Origin: Zygnema circumcarinatum
Lineage: Eukaryota > Streptophyta > Zygnematophyceae > Zygnematales > Zygnemataceae
DNA length: 64,000 nt
Reading direction: 5' to 3'
Assembly: GCA_037447605.1 (NCBI GenBank)
Contig: CM074805.1
Coordinates: 2,988,972-3,052,971 of the forward strand
Below, in pieces: positions 49,818-62,195 of this stretch. The notes under the pieces were generated by a model, which saw only the letters and a list, made by a program, of their open reading frames with translations, was not told the DNA's origin and made no database searches. Made by a program: the position numbers and the translations under genes. The number at the start of each line of letters is the position of its first letter. Within the stretch, counting starts at the first letter, position 1.

Positions 49818-52800
49818 CTAGTCTCGTGCTGCCTCCTTTTCACAGTCACCGGAGGCTTCAAGCGTCTTTATTTTAGCCTCGGCATCCTCCAGTCTCTTGG
49901 CCAGCTCCTCGTTTGCAGCGCGTTCTCCGTCAATCAGAGTTTGCACGAGATGGGAGAACCCGAGCAGAGGGACCTTCATCCTGCAACAGGAAAGTCACAT
50001 GTTCAATTCACAGAATGAGTACTTGAGTTTTTTGACACGCCATAACGACGTACATAACGACGCTGAGTTACCTGTTTCAGAGTGCATCCAAGGAACACGC
50101 AAAAAATCTCCTGATCCCCTCCCTTGGATCAGGTCACAGTTACCAACGTCAAGGCAGTTCTGGGGAGAAGACTAACCAGACATCAGGATTGGGAAGCCTT
50201 GAACCAGCAGGTGGGAAAACCTCCTGCATGTGCAACTTCCAGAATTAAATTCCAGATGTACACAAACCCGGTCCATCGTAATTGTGCATATTGATTTATC
50301 GGGAACCTATAAGAATCGGTTGTTGCGGGCAAGCCAAAAAAAAAATGACTTACCTCTCGCATGAGCCCAAGGAATGCAAGCATCTGCACATCACGCAACA
50401 AAACGTTCATATAGTAAAATTGAAAGGAGAACGAGCAGCGCTTTTGAAACGGCAATAGTTTGCAACCCCGAAAAAAGGGGTAAGAATTGTTGTTTCTGAT
50501 ACCCGCAAGTTCATTGATGGGATTGGATATCTCTACTGGTGTCGGGTATCACCTCAAGAGAGCTGCCGACCGACAGATCATTAAGATCAATGCTACCATC
50601 GTGAAGAGTCCGTTGCTCAACTTCCTGCTTGGCAGCGATTTCAGTCATCAGTAACCAACTGACCCGACAAACCTACTGCAAAAGTGTAAATTTGCAAATG
50701 TTTCGGATGAGCTATTCGGCTGGTTGCATTTCATAAATTGGACAACAAGCTGCTGCGAAATGCCTGTCAAGGGACGAAGAGCTATACAAAACCTTATAGA
50801 ATTGCATCCTCCTTGACTCGTATTTCTCGATCGCTCTGGCAATTTCCAAGTCTCCTTCTTCACGCTTTGCCGTAGACGTTCGTGTGGCAGGGTCAGCACA
50901 AAATTCCAGTTCATCGTAATCCATGCTCTTCTTCTTCACGGCATATTCACCGTCCAAACATTTTGCTATGATGAACTGTCAAATGTATCCACACGCATGT
51001 CAAATAAGAAAACCTGACAAAGCGTCTATGAAGCCAAAGAGAATTCAAAACGAAAGCCAGTATAAAAGCGCAAGGAAAACAGTCGGAATTTCCCAGCAAG
51101 ATCAGAGAAACATTACCGCCACTCCAGCTGTTGTGCCCGTGCCTTTTGTGTCTGTCCATTCTCCGCGGAAGGAGCAGCAACGTGGAGCAAGTCAGAGCCT
51201 TGGAAAGAATCCATTGTCGAACTTATCTAAGCCCACGTTCTTGAACCACCAGCTCGTTGAGAGGGGATCATTTAACACAGCATAACATTCAAGATGCCAA
51301 AGTAGTAATGAAAGTGGAAAACACTAAAAGCTTCAGCGCATGGTTGTTGAAGGGCTTCTAATCAAGTGGTCGAACCTGTGGAACCATGTGTAGAAGCATC
51401 TACCAATTCATCGATTTGCGAGCTTTTGGAGACCTGAGCAGAGGAGCCTGAAATCGCCAAAGATATATTCCACGAATGTCGGCATGAGAATTGTCACCCG
51501 AGAATTTGTCAATCATAAAATAAGTTCCAAAATCTATGGTTAGAACGCTCTGCCAGCAAAAGCACAATATTTTTTGAAATTTGCAAATTGGAATTGGAGC
51601 AAACCATGTTCCCATCGAGTATCATCGATCATTGCTCCTGAGAGTGCCATCATTGACAATTTCATCAGTTGTAGACTCTACGAGCTAAAGATGATCTCAC
51701 TCGGTGATGTGAATGCTGTCTCTTTAGCTTCCGAAAATGACTCAGAACGTTCGGATTCACTCTGAAGATTCTTGCGCTTCCTCTTCTCAATCTTTTTTTC
51801 TCCCCCAACTCGGATCTTGTCTGTAACAGCCAATTCCACATATTTCTGCGAAGGAAGGCAGCCAGAAACCTCAGTAGGGTCTACAAAAATGCGAAGCCAA
51901 ATCAAGCTTACCAAGGCCAGCGGTTTTGCATTACCTTCTTGCTCTGCGGACTTATGACGACCCACTCTTCAGCCAAAATCTGCACGTGCACAAAGGGAAA
52001 CGAGTTGTATGGCTAATACACAAGTCTGCGAACTGGCCGCCATTAGCCATGCATGGAAATATTATTTTTTGGAATCGTCTGTCAGCTGAAGCTACCTTTG
52101 TCACACCAGAGGCCCCCAAATCCGGATTTTTATGCTTGACCCGCTCAAAATTTTCCATCCTGCAAGGCGTATGCAGAAGTCTCAGTTACTGGCCTGGCAG
52201 GCAACAAGCGATAAGTATAGTCGTAATTTCATGCTAACAACCAAGAATGTTTCTGAGTTTTCTTACTTGAAGAACATGTATGCTGAACGTGCTCTCTTGG
52301 TGGGTGACTTGAACCCTTGCAATTTCGTTGGTCGCCCTCTCTTCCTTCCCTTCGTCTGAGATGCAGCTTGCGAAGTCTCTCGCTGCCAGGTTGCTTCGGT
52401 CTCGCATTGGTTCGTAGCACCTTTCCTTCCAACGTCATTCGTCTCATCCTCTTTCAAGAACGATACACGCTCTCGCTCGAGCCCTGCGGCTGCTGTCTCT
52501 GCTTCGGTAAATACTAACTGCCGTTTGCTTGCATTTGATTCTTGGTTTTCCGATCCTGCATTCATTAGTTTGACCTCTGCCTTGTTCCCTCTTTCCTTGC
52601 GTTCATGCTCGGCCTTGTGGTTTGACTTACCGGTACGTTCACTGCCCTGTGGTTGGCAAAGGAAAACTACTGAATCAGGAGACTGGTCAAGCTCGTGAAA
52701 AACGATGGCCCGTTCCAAATGACTGGATGTACTGAGAGGAGCTTCAAGCGCAGCTCATTTTTCAAGCACAGCCAAATGGCAGGCGTCAAACATTATATCA

Positions 52801-54950
52801 GCTCTATGAGCATATGGATTGGAAGCTTCGGCTCCACATCTGTGCATATAGGCCGTCCTCAGTACTACAGTTTCCTGCGACACAGAAAATCGTTAGAAGG
52901 CCTTTTCTGACCTGTTGTTGTTTGTCGTCCATGCCAAAATGCTTCATCCGGCCTTCATCAATTTTCGTGACCGTCTCAAGTTGTTCCGTGGTTGATAGTA
53001 CATTGGGCAGTTCGTCTGTGTCATGATCAAAGCAAAATGGCTGTAAGGCATTCGACTTCACGTTAAAGCTAGAAACATCAGAAGCTATCAATATGTGCAG
53101 CAATTTGTGCGTGAGCCTGCACATAAGAAACACGAAGGAAGCAGATATCAAAATGTTCTTGCATGCACTTTACCAGTGCTAAAGGCAGGGTTTTACCAAA
53201 GAAGGTTGTCACACCTGCATTCTTTGGAAGAGACTCGTCATTAGATTTCTCGGTTTCCGAATCAGAGGCCACCCTCTGGCACTCAGCCTTACAATTGCCA
53301 CTCTCTGACTGGAAATTCTGCAAGCACATCCAAGTTGGCAGTTTTCAGCACCGTCGGTTTACCTTACTTCTGACTTCAAGACTGTGCCAGTCTTACTGTG
53401 ATAGGAAAAGCGGTCACCAAAAATCCACATCGAGGAACAAGCCGCTGTCATTATTGATATCGGCTACAAGTGCAAGTGCAAGTACATGGAGACTTCACAA
53501 AGGAGCTTACTCTCTTCTCAGAAGCGGAATGGCCTTCTAGAACCTCGTCAGGTTTGCAGCTATCATTGGAGAGGTTGGCTACTTCCGAAACAGGTTCAAA
53601 TGCAGGTAAATCACCAACGAACCCCCAAAAGGTCAGTGTTCGAGTTCTGCGAAAAATCTTGTCATTCCATTATGTCCATTTCAACAGAATCGCGCTGGCC
53701 TACTTGTGGTAACACGTTGTAGCATACAATTTCACAATGAACAAGCGCAACGGACGCTCGGGTGATGGTTTCAGAGCTCAGTCGGAGGATTCGAATAGAC
53801 GAAAGAATAAAAACCTGGGGTTAGTTTCTCTTGGTCAATATGTGTGCTGAATCCAAAGCACGTTTGAGTTTTCCTGATCAACCTACAGCTGTTTGGTCAT
53901 TGCTAAGGAAATATAGTTGCCAGATAAAAATACAACCACACAAAAAGATAAAGAACGAGCAAAAAAGAGCTCCAAAAGAATAAGAACGAGCACATGTGCC
54001 TCGTTTGTATTTCCGAAAGTCAACACACTGTCAAGAAACGACACCAAGAGAGTAAGTAGAGTACGTTGTTGACCACAAGCCACCATCGAATAGAATCAAT
54101 TATGCGATTATAAGAAGCACAACCTTGTTATCGGTAACATTTCTACTCACATCCAACATCCACTGAAGGTTTATTTGAATATACGGACATCTGTCATCCC
54201 TTTGTCAGCAAAACTGCAACCTCCTTGAAATGTTGCAGCCTGCATGCCACTGCTACTGTTCGAGAGACTAGGTTATTTTTTGGTCCTGCATACTCGGAAT
54301 TCGGCTTTGAACCTTTCACAGATTGTACCTGATGTTCCTCCTTCAAGCAAAGTGCCATTCTTATTCTCCCGGTCAACGCTCCCAGAATCATCCGAGTCAG
54401 AGCTCGAGGTGGATAGTTCGCTGGATTCGCTGAATAAAAATTTGCAAGTAGCAGAATATATTCAGTACAGTGCTGCTGTCAGACAAAAAGGCGGCTTTTG
54501 GACGTGCAAGAAAATAATCCTGCAAAGCCGTTTGCAGATTGAAACGAAGGACCACAATACAATGCACTCACCTTTCTTTCGGAGTGGCTTTATTTTCTGG
54601 AAGATCATTATCAAGGGCATGTTTCACATTTTCTGTAAGAGCGTGGTTCAAATCCTGGCCTTCTTCATTGCACGTTAGTTGCCTTACGACAATCTTAAAT
54701 CCTGTTCTGCTATGAAGGTTCCTCATTTCTTGAGATGATCTCGTTGCAGATCAAAGACTCTAACGCGGCGAAAGAGGAGAGGAGAAGAGAGGAGCCTTGA
54801 CTGTGCCAGCTGCTTCTTATGCGCGGCCTGCCTGCCTGCCTGCCTGCTGGAGTCGTCCCGCCCTGCCTGGAGGCCGCCCGCCCGCTCGCAAGGACCTGCT
54901 TCTGCCGGCTGCTTTCAAATTTGCGCGGAGGAGATCGGCGGCGGCGATTC
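49818..54950 (-). CDS. HMG-box protein with helical C-terminus (multi-exon, borders partly approximate)
   Basis: DNA-binding or chromatin protein of the HMG-box class, presumably nuclear. The HMG box is split over exons near 52267-52650 (KSPTKRARSAYMFFK), 52096-52159 (MENFERVKHKNPDLG), 51935-51979 (ILAEEWVVISPQSKK) and 51702-51845 (KYVELAVTDKIRVGG), joined in phase to make a typical box of about 70 residues. Preceding it: acidic/Ser-rich exons at about 54345-54450, 53480-53600, 53208-53320 and 52910-53070, and a basic GRKRGRPTK AT-hook-like motif just before the box. After it: exons at about 51377-51436, 50797-50940 (MDYDELEFCADPATRT), 50572-50672, 50353-50382 (MLAFLGLMRE) and a final one to 49818 (LIDGERAANEELAKRLEDAE, coiled coil). 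The 5' end (ATG about 54950, basic MNRRRRSPPRK) is a guess. The non-box parts match no family I know. Confidence 0.75.
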
Positions 54951-54966
54951 ATTCAAAATTTGCGAA

Positions 54967-55005
54967 GGCGGGATGGCGGGATGGCGGGATGGCGGGATGG
55001 CGCGG
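54967..55005. repeat. Four tandem copies of a 9 bp unit
   Basis: GGCGGGATG repeated about four times in direct succession on the plus strand, within the GC-rich island. Confidence 0.85.
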
Positions 55006-55229
55006 CTTCAAGCCTGACCCGTACAGTCCGTACCATTAATTCGTCCGTACAGTCCGGCCGTCCGTCCGTCCCATGCTCAGGGAGGGACTCCCGCTGGCGC
55101 GGGCAGGGAGGTATGGCGCTATAGCTCCGTATGTATCAAACGCGTGTATTAATTAACGCGTGTATTTTCGCGGCTGCTTCTAGGGCTGCGTTGTTGTGCC
55201 TAGGCGTAGTTTTCCGCTCCTAGCTTCGT

Positions 55230-55330
55230 TTTATTGTGTTTCGGTCCTTTGTGACCAGTCCTTCGTGGTTCCACATTTTGCCTTTATCCATGTAAATTTG
55301 ATGGCCTCGCCATCGCGAGTTCAATGAAAG
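55230..55330 (-). repeat. Dispersed repeat, copy C (inverted)
   Basis: Read on the minus strand: CATTGAACTCGCGATGGCGA, then GGCCATCAAATTTACATGG, then GGAACCACGAAGGACTGGTC and ACAAAGGACC. It aligns with copy A over about 90 bp and with copy B more weakly. The palindromic core is kept. Confidence 0.75.
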
Positions 55331-55397
55331 TTTGCGTTACGTGTATTAATACACTGTATAATACATGCGCAAACATTGTAAATGTTGTAAACATTGT

Positions 55398-55433
55398 AAA
55401 TGTTGTATAATACATCCGTATTATACAACATTT
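55398..55433. repeat. Perfect 16 bp inverted repeat, 4 nt loop
   Basis: AAATGTTGTATAATAC at 55398-55413 pairs exactly with 55418-55433, loop ATCC. It lies within a block with many TATAATAC/GTATTATA copies. Confidence 0.85.
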
Positions 55434-55671
55434 AAAAATACAGTGTATTTTTAATGTATTTAACGTATTTTTTTTATTTTCGTGCTTAGTTGAACAAAGA
55501 TTGATTATAATATTGAAATTCCAGCACTTGCCAAGTCACGTCACTTGCCAAACATTCAACACGTGTGACTTGGTCCGTACATGTTGGTACACCCCTTTCG
55601 TACATAATCTCCGTACGTATCTATGTTCCGATTGTACGGCTGTTAACAGTTGCCTTAAGGTATTATACAGT

Positions 55672-55701
55672 GTATAATACAGTATTAATACTGTATTATA
55701 C
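55672..55701. repeat. Perfect 30 bp palindrome
   Basis: GTATAATACAGTATT immediately followed by its exact reverse complement, no spacer. Further GTATAATAC or GTATTATAC units lie on both sides (for example 55660-55668, 55726-55732). It is capable of cruciform extrusion. Confidence 0.9.
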
Positions 55702-55742
55702 ATTGTATCGAACCTCAAAGTGTATAATACGGAGCTATATAT

Positions 55743-55832
55743 GGCGCTCTCTCTCTCTCCCCCCTCTCTCTCCCTCCCTCTCTCTCTCTCGCTCTCTCTC
55801 TCTCGAAGGCAGGCAGGCAGGCAGGCAGGCAG
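55743..55832. repeat. CT microsatellite followed by a GGCA tetranucleotide run
   Basis: (CT)n with CC interruptions at 55743-55803, then about seven GGCA units at 55806-55832, 130-220 bp upstream of the ALF4 start codon. Confidence 0.85.
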
Positions 55833-55962
55833 TCGCATCCAGTAGCCGGCATATCCCGATACGATACGATCCTCGAAGCCAGCTGTGAGCCGTGACATTG
55901 CCGCGGCGCGCGCCCCCGCTGGTCTGTGGCGGGCCTGCGCCTGCACGAGGGCGCAGGGCGCC

Positions 55963-58900
55963 ATGGCTGCCGCGACGGAGCTCCCGCACTCTGCCGTCGT
56001 AGACGCCGCTCGCCGGTGCGCGCTTGTCAGTGCCTCCTTTCCCTCTCGGGTCCTCTAATTTCCCTGTTTTCTTTTCAATCACCTCGTTTATTCCTTTTCC
56101 CTGTTGGTCTCCTCGCCAATATCTTATAAATATTTAAGTACCCTTTCCCTCTCGATCCTTCCATTGTTTTCACTTTATTTTTTTTAAATCTCCCGTCTAT
56201 CGCGTGTACTCTTCTATTCTACCCTTCTCTCACACTATAAATTTGAATGACCTATTATTATTCACCCCCTTCCATTACATCCCTGTTTTCTTCTTCTCTT
56301 CCCCCACCTCCGCTCCCAGTTCTTGTCTACCTCCTTTTCTGGCAAGCTTGTCCTCTCCTCCTATACGTCCTCACCCTCCTTCGGGTCCTTATACCTTTTC
56401 CCCCTCGTTTCGTTTTTTTCCTCTCCTCCACTCTTCTTCTTCGTCCACCTCTCAGTTTCTCTCTAGTCTGCTCACCTTTGTCTTCCCCCTCTCTTCCTGT
56501 CGTCCGCTTTTTTTACCTCTCTACTTTTTTCTCATTGCGATGACTTTATAAGCTGTGTCAAGTATTGAATTTTTGTATGCACAGGAAGAATAAGCATGTG
56601 TACGTTGGAATGCGGAGGTTGAGCTCAGGCTGCAGAAGGAGACTTGGCTGAAGCAGCTGCTCAGGAATTGGCGAGCTCTGTCAGCCACGTCTTGGAGTCC
56701 GCATCGCTTGCAAGTCCTGAAGCGGAAGTTGGACTCCATGATTGCTTGATGATTCTGCAGGCCATGCTGGAACCTTCGGTGGCGGCATTTGAGGTCAGCT
56801 GCATGATCTTTACCTTTAAAAGTGTCCAATATTTTATCTACTGCGAACGAGTTGTGAGCTGTTTTTGCTTCAATCACAACGAACATAGTCGTGATTGAGA
56901 ATTTTCCCAATAAAAAATTGCTCGTTAAAGCTGTTAATGTGGTTCGTCGCAGGGTTGTGCAGAAAATCTTGCTGAGCGAGCGGGATGGGACCTTTTATGC
57001 GCCCTTGCTCGCCCTTTCGGGAAGGGCCTGAGCCCGCGCTGCAAAATGGCATGTGGTGCTATCATTGTCGCAATTGCGCACTCCGGCAAGCCTCGGGAGC
57101 TTTTTACCGCCTTTATGGAGGTATCTTGCGGGTTCTGAGCCCCATTAGGTACGCAGTTAGTATCGGCAGCACTTCTGTTGAGCTTACTTCTGAGCTGCCG
57201 AAGTCCCTCTATTGTGCTACTGGGCAATCTTTTTTCAATGTAGAAGTGATTGTTACTTCCCTCCGTTTGGTGCCTCAAATGCCACGGGTTGCGTCTGCTG
57301 CTGCCACGGGTGTAGGGCATTCAGGGATTACTTGAATGTGCCATTGCAGTGGAGCGAAGCAATTTACCTGAAGTAAAGGAGCCATGGCTTCAGCTGCAAT
57401 ATCTACTTTCGGGTCTTGCTGTAGGTGAGGCATTCTAAATGGGAGCTTCAGATTTACGGGAAGGCGGTGCAAAGTGCCTAATGCCTTTTGATGCTCAGAA
57501 GTGATTGAATAATACAATTGTGATTGATTACGTGGAACTTTGGAATGTGTGACAGTGCTTTCCCGCATTCCACGACGAGTTGATCATTTCTTTGGCGAAG
57601 CAAGAGGACTCCTTGCGCGAGTTGGAAACGTTGTTTTAGAGGAGCTGTCTGAAGGACTTCCCAGCCTTACCATTAATGGGGATCCTGCAGAATTTGATAA
57701 GCAACCCAATGTTGAAAACATCATAAAGGGTCTCGTCAATGTTGCCAGAGTGGTTTCCAATCGCATGGTGGAGACGGAGGTGAGGGTTGGAAGCACTTGT
57801 GAATACAGATAAAAGAGATAGTTCTCCTGTTTTGATGATACATTGTTTGGAAAATGTTCGGATAAGTTTTACAGATGCAGGGGCATTGTGGTGTTGGGTG
57901 TGCTAATGCAAGCAGGGAGAACAAAGAGAACGGTTGGAACGCGAACTGGCACTTTATGCACTGTGTCTCTTGGTAGGGCCAACGATTCGTTTTTGGACAA
58001 TGGGTGATGCCGGTTTAAGTTTCGTCACTGAGTTAGCAATTGGGGTCATGGGCTCCATGGCCATGTACCGCTCAATAGACAAAACGGATTTTCAAAACAA
58101 ACATTACGGCTGAGCAAGATAGCAGACTTGGTTGGCTTGCTGCACAGGCTGTAGGTTCACCGATTTGGGGAAGGAGCAGAAGCCATGGAAGGTCGAGTGT
58201 GCCTGGCGGCAATGGAGATGAGAAGGAAGAGCTGATGACAGTGCTATCCTGCTTATTGGATTGCGATATTGACCTGCATGCCCTTCTTGCAGACCGCCAT
58301 GGCCGCTTATTGCAGGAGCTACACGAGTTTGCTGCAGGTGATCGCTTATGTGCTGAATGAGTTTTGTTATGTAGTTGCACGTGCAATTTGTGAAAGCTAC
58401 CATGCCATCAGTTGCATTATGTGAACATGATTTATTTGGCTGCTTTCTGTTTCCCCTGGAGGCGACGACTTTCCATCAGCAGGATTCTGATGATAGCTTT
58501 CTGCAGTGCAGATGAAAGTGAAGATATTGAAGAAATGCGAAGGCAACGAAGGGACGAGAAATTGATTGTGCAAGGCGCATCTCTGGCAGGTGGTTTATTC
58601 TCCTCAATTTCCTCCTTGCAACAGCTCCCGCATTTCCGTACTCTTGCATCCCCTCTAACAATCTGTGTGGGAGACACGCAGTTGCCCTCTCTTTGAGTGA
58701 TGCACAAGTTGGGCGAATTCTCTCAAGAAAGGCTGCTGCCCATGGGGAGGAGTGTCTTCCTGGAGGTTCATCGGTATCCATGACAATAAATTCCAGCGAG
58801 GCAGTACAAGCTCTGCGTCTGGCAGTGCCTCTCCTGAGGAATTATAGGCTCGCTGAGGAGGGGTTGGTCCTGGTGGAGGCTGTCATTGAGGAAATGAGCC

Positions 58901-60501
58901 CAGTGGAAGCATCATCCACCGCTGACCTGGCAATTCCTCTGTTTCCAACTCTCCAGGTGGTGCTTTTTCCTCATCCCGCTTGTGCAGGAGTGAAAGATGA
59001 CTGTTCAGTCATGGTTGGTTTGGTCACAGGCTCTTACAAACTGACTTAGGAAAGGGTAGGATGCTCTTGCAGGCTTTACAAGAGGCCCTCCTTGTTTCTC
59101 CTCCGCAGCTTGGGAAACGCTACTTTTCCGCTCTGCAGAAGGTTGTCTTCTCCCAACTCTCCTGTTATTGGAGCTCATAGTAGCTTTCTTTTGTTGCTCA
59201 AGGCTAAAATCACACGTGAACGATTGTCCATGTCTTCCATTATCGGCTATGACAAGGCATGCCTATGAGGGCTGATAAGGCGGGGGAAAATCTATAGGAA
59301 TCTTCCTTCTGTATCTGAAGGATGCAATTGGTCAACCAATGCCAGAATGTGGTCTGGAATACTTGTCTGAAGTTACGCAAGTTCGCCTGCTGCAGGTCCT
59401 AAGAAACGCTTTACCGTCGCATGCACGGATGGACGCCCTGGAGGCTCTGATTGCCAAGTGCAACAATCCGATGCTGGTGAGAGGATCTCTTTGGTAGATG
59501 GAACTTTCATTTCGACAGTGCAAGGAGAGCGGAAGTCAGTCGACTGTAACAGTATGCTTTAAGTTGACAACTATGATTTTAGCCTCCTTGTCTATGTGCA
59601 GGTGTCTCTCCTGCTGATGTTCGCGAAAGACGAGGCACTGACGGAATGGCCAGAGCCGGGCAGCCATGAATGTGAGCTTGAAGTTCAGAAAAGTGCCTTC
59701 GCTAGTACTCGGCTGCTACACCTCATTGAGGAGACTCTTCGGCCGTCAGATGCTAGACCACCAATTCTTCCTGATGATGCAGATGCGGTGAGGGCTAAGT
59801 CTTCCGCCCCGATGGAAACTTCGGAACTGCAAAAATATCATTACTTTCTCTCCGTCATCCTCGTTTGGGTAATGAACACTCAATCTATGATAAGCGAATA
59901 TCAGCCACAGATTCAGGAGCCCAGAAAACTGGAGCCCAGACAGTTTTCACTGAACCTAATGTTGTCAGAATTAAGGTAAACCAGTGATTCAGATGGCTTT
60001 TGCTTGCTGAAAAGTAATTCGATCTGTGCAGATCCTTGGCGCGCTTAATGTATACAGATTCCTACTGCTTCGCGAGATTGCAGGTCAGTACCCCATTAAC
60101 CAACAAGCTCATATCAATGGTCAACGAAAATGTGCATGCTGATTCGACATGGCTCAGCAGCAAAGACTGACCGTGGGTAGTTCCGCTAACTTCGTACTTC
60201 TCTTGACCCTCCAGGGGGGTCCAACCACACACAGTGCAGAACAGCCGGATGGCTCTCAAAAGTGCGCAACCAGTGGCTGCTCCCTTTGCGCCACCTGGCA
60301 GGAGCAGCTGCAGAGCAGCTCGCGGCAGGCGAGCAGCGGGAGGAGAGCGAGGCGCTTCTGATGAGCGTGCAGGCAGTGGCCAGCGTGGTGCACCGCTGTC
60401 TGCAGATAGTAGAGGCGGACATGGAGCAGAGCAGCCCCTCTGCGGTGGGGGGAATGGCAGCGCCACATTCTGCGAAGCCACAGGATGGGGAACGCAGTTG
60501 A
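55963..60501 (+). CDS. ALF4: ALF4/glomulin-like protein (14 exons)
   Basis: Glomulin and plant ALF4 (ABERRANT LATERAL ROOT FORMATION 4) bind the RBX1 RING protein and restrain cullin-RING ligases. Exons: 55963-56025, 56629-56793, 56953-57120, 57325-57424, 57556-57779, 57916-57972, 58079-58337, 58512-58589, 58682-58956, 59073-59141, 59321-59476, 59602-59787, 60032-60083, 60215-60501. All junctions are phase-compatible: 2,139 nt, 712 aa (Arabidopsis about 626). The whole is helical-repeat-like. Family-like stretches: GKPRELFTAFMEGLLECAIA, LQLQYLLSGLAVVLSRIPRR, RERLERELALYALCLL, LLHLIEETLRP, ILGALNVYRFLLLREIA, NQWLLPLRHLAG. Identification rests on these spaced matches, so the name is probable rather than certain. 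It sits in the same window as the SKP2A-like SCF receptor, but on the other strand and 51 kb away. Confidence 0.85.
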
Positions 60502-60823
60502 GTTGGGCTCCAACAGAATGGTCGCTCGTAGTGTTTGTCCAAGGACGTCACACCTTGATGTTCTTTTTGTGGGGAACGAATGCTCTTTGCTCCACATACT
60601 ATTTGGCATGAACGAGGTTATGACTTGATTGGGAAAAAACCGTTACAGCTTGGATTACGTGGATGCCGGCGCTGCTGTCGCCCTGTTGATCTCATGGGAA
60701 AGGCACGTATCTCGGAAATTTCCCAATGGGCACGGGACGATTGTCGTTTGATTGGACACATGCACTGGCACGATCTAAAGCAGCAGTGGCCTCATGCTGT
60801 CGCACTCTTAAACAAGAAGTCTA

Positions 60824-60956
60824 TCGCACTATGGGATTTACACGGTTTTTATAAGGAACTAAGTACCAAAACCGTACCGTGGTAATTAGTTCTATCATGT
60901 TGAGGCCCACAGTGCGACGCTTCTACCAAGGTGCGACAGACGTCCCATAGTGCGAC
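60824..60956. repeat. 13 bp inverted repeat and three 19 bp-spaced AGTGCGAC units
   Basis: TCGCACTATGGGA (60824-60836) is the exact reverse complement of 60943-60955. AGTGCGAC-type octamers begin at 60911, 60930 and 60949, exactly 19 bp apart. Function unknown; possibly a small MITE remnant or protein-binding iterons. Confidence 0.7.
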
Positions 60957-61551
60957 AAACAGAAAAACCAGGGTAGTAACTGCTGGCAATCCATTACCGT
61001 ACTTCGACAAGCTCCAATCGTCAATATACCTGCCACCTCTCGCCGACCTAAGGGTGCGTTTTCATGGCCCAACTTTTTTCAAATTCGTCAACTTTTGCGG
61101 ACGTTGTACCGTCAGCAGCTGAAGTTCAGCCGTTGCAAAGCTTCCTTTCGGAGGTTCAAAAGCTCTCCGCCCGAGGTAGTCGCCAACTCCCGAGCTTCAA
61201 CCAGCGGACCAAAGCTGCACTGCCCGCGAGCACGCGCCTAACACCCAATCCTTCCAACTTTGATGGCCGTCCAATATGAGCAGGAAACGTACGGTAGTTC
61301 CAGCCGCGAACACATCCCCCCCCTGGCGAGCGGACGCGCAGGGGCCGCGGGCGCGGCAGTCAACCGACGCGGACGAGAATGTACGGAATGCTGGCGGGGC
61401 CGGGGAGGACCGCCATGTCGTGACGTCACGGGGGAAGGAAGGGCCGTGGCCACTCGTCCCCGGCTCCAGTTCCAAGTTCCGACGAGAACGACGAGTTCCG
61501 TTCCTGGGGACGGACCGCGGCAACTGAAAGGGATCGGACCAACGGGCAACC

Positions 61552-61676
61552 ATTGGTTCATGAATCATGACCCAGCCAGTCATTACCAATGATTCGATGC
61601 CAATGGTTGCCAGCCAACCAACCAATGGCTGTGAACCATTACACGGCCAGCCATTGCTAACCAATGATTGACCAAT
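61552..61676. promoter_or_regulatory. Cluster of CCAAT boxes in both orientations
   Basis: Six CCAAT/ATTGG cores within 125 bp (about 61552, 61586, 61600, 61622, 61661, 61672), embedded in repeated AACCAATGRTT-like words. CCAAT is the NF-Y core site. The cluster lies about 0.75-0.87 kb upstream of the SemiSWEET-like start and may have grown by short duplications. Confidence 0.55.
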
Positions 61677-61820
61677 ACGTGCCGACTCAACGTTCCGAGC
61701 TTTTCGGAACCGCCGGCAACGTCCAAAACGACAAAAGTACTGTACAACGGAACCACCCTTTTGGCGGTTGCTTGCGCCGCCCGCCCCCGCTCCGACAGTC
61801 GATCCGTCGTCAGCTGGCTT

Positions 61821-61836
61821 CACGTCACGTGACGTG
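61821..61836. promoter_or_regulatory. 16 bp palindrome with G-box core
   Basis: CACGTCACGTGACGTG, a perfect palindrome combining CACGTG and two TGACGT/ACGTCA cores, as bound by plant bZIP and bHLH factors. A further TGACGT follows at once. Confidence 0.55.
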
Positions 61837-62195
61837 ACGTGGTTGGGTGAACGCGGCGATACCGTACAAGGCGCCGCCGGCGGCTTGTGGGGCGCGGATC
61901 GCGGGGGCGCGCTGATGACGCGTGTGGGATGTACGGCACGAGGATGGTGATGTCAGCAGAGAGGCGAGCCGCGGGCGGCCAGTCACTGACGTGACAATGA
62001 TTGCGAAGCGCCGTGATGTCAACGCCGACGCCGTGGCTGCACAGCTCATGCCATGCGGCGCATCGATGACGACAAAGAACACCGTACGGCACCGGAAGGT
62101 TGTCAAGACTTACGAGGCCGTCGGGCGAGTCGAGGCGCCCGCCGCCCGTACGTGCCGGCGGCCCGGGGTCAGCGCTCTCGAGCCAGCCAAAGTTG

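Larger units (their letters stand above)
54951..55962. promoter_or_regulatory. Divergent HMG-box gene / ALF4 intergenic region
   Basis: GC-rich island at 54.8-55.1 kb, then an AT-rich palindromic block (55320-55735), then CT and GGCA microsatellites just before the ALF4 start. It also contains inverted repeat copy C (55230-55330). Promoter role is inferred from position between two divergent starts. Confidence 0.5.

Noticed and set aside
54640-54665. GGTTCAAATCC, a tRNA B-box-like word
   Set aside because: No A box or cloverleaf can be formed in the preceding 70 bp; it lies in an intron of the HMG-box gene.
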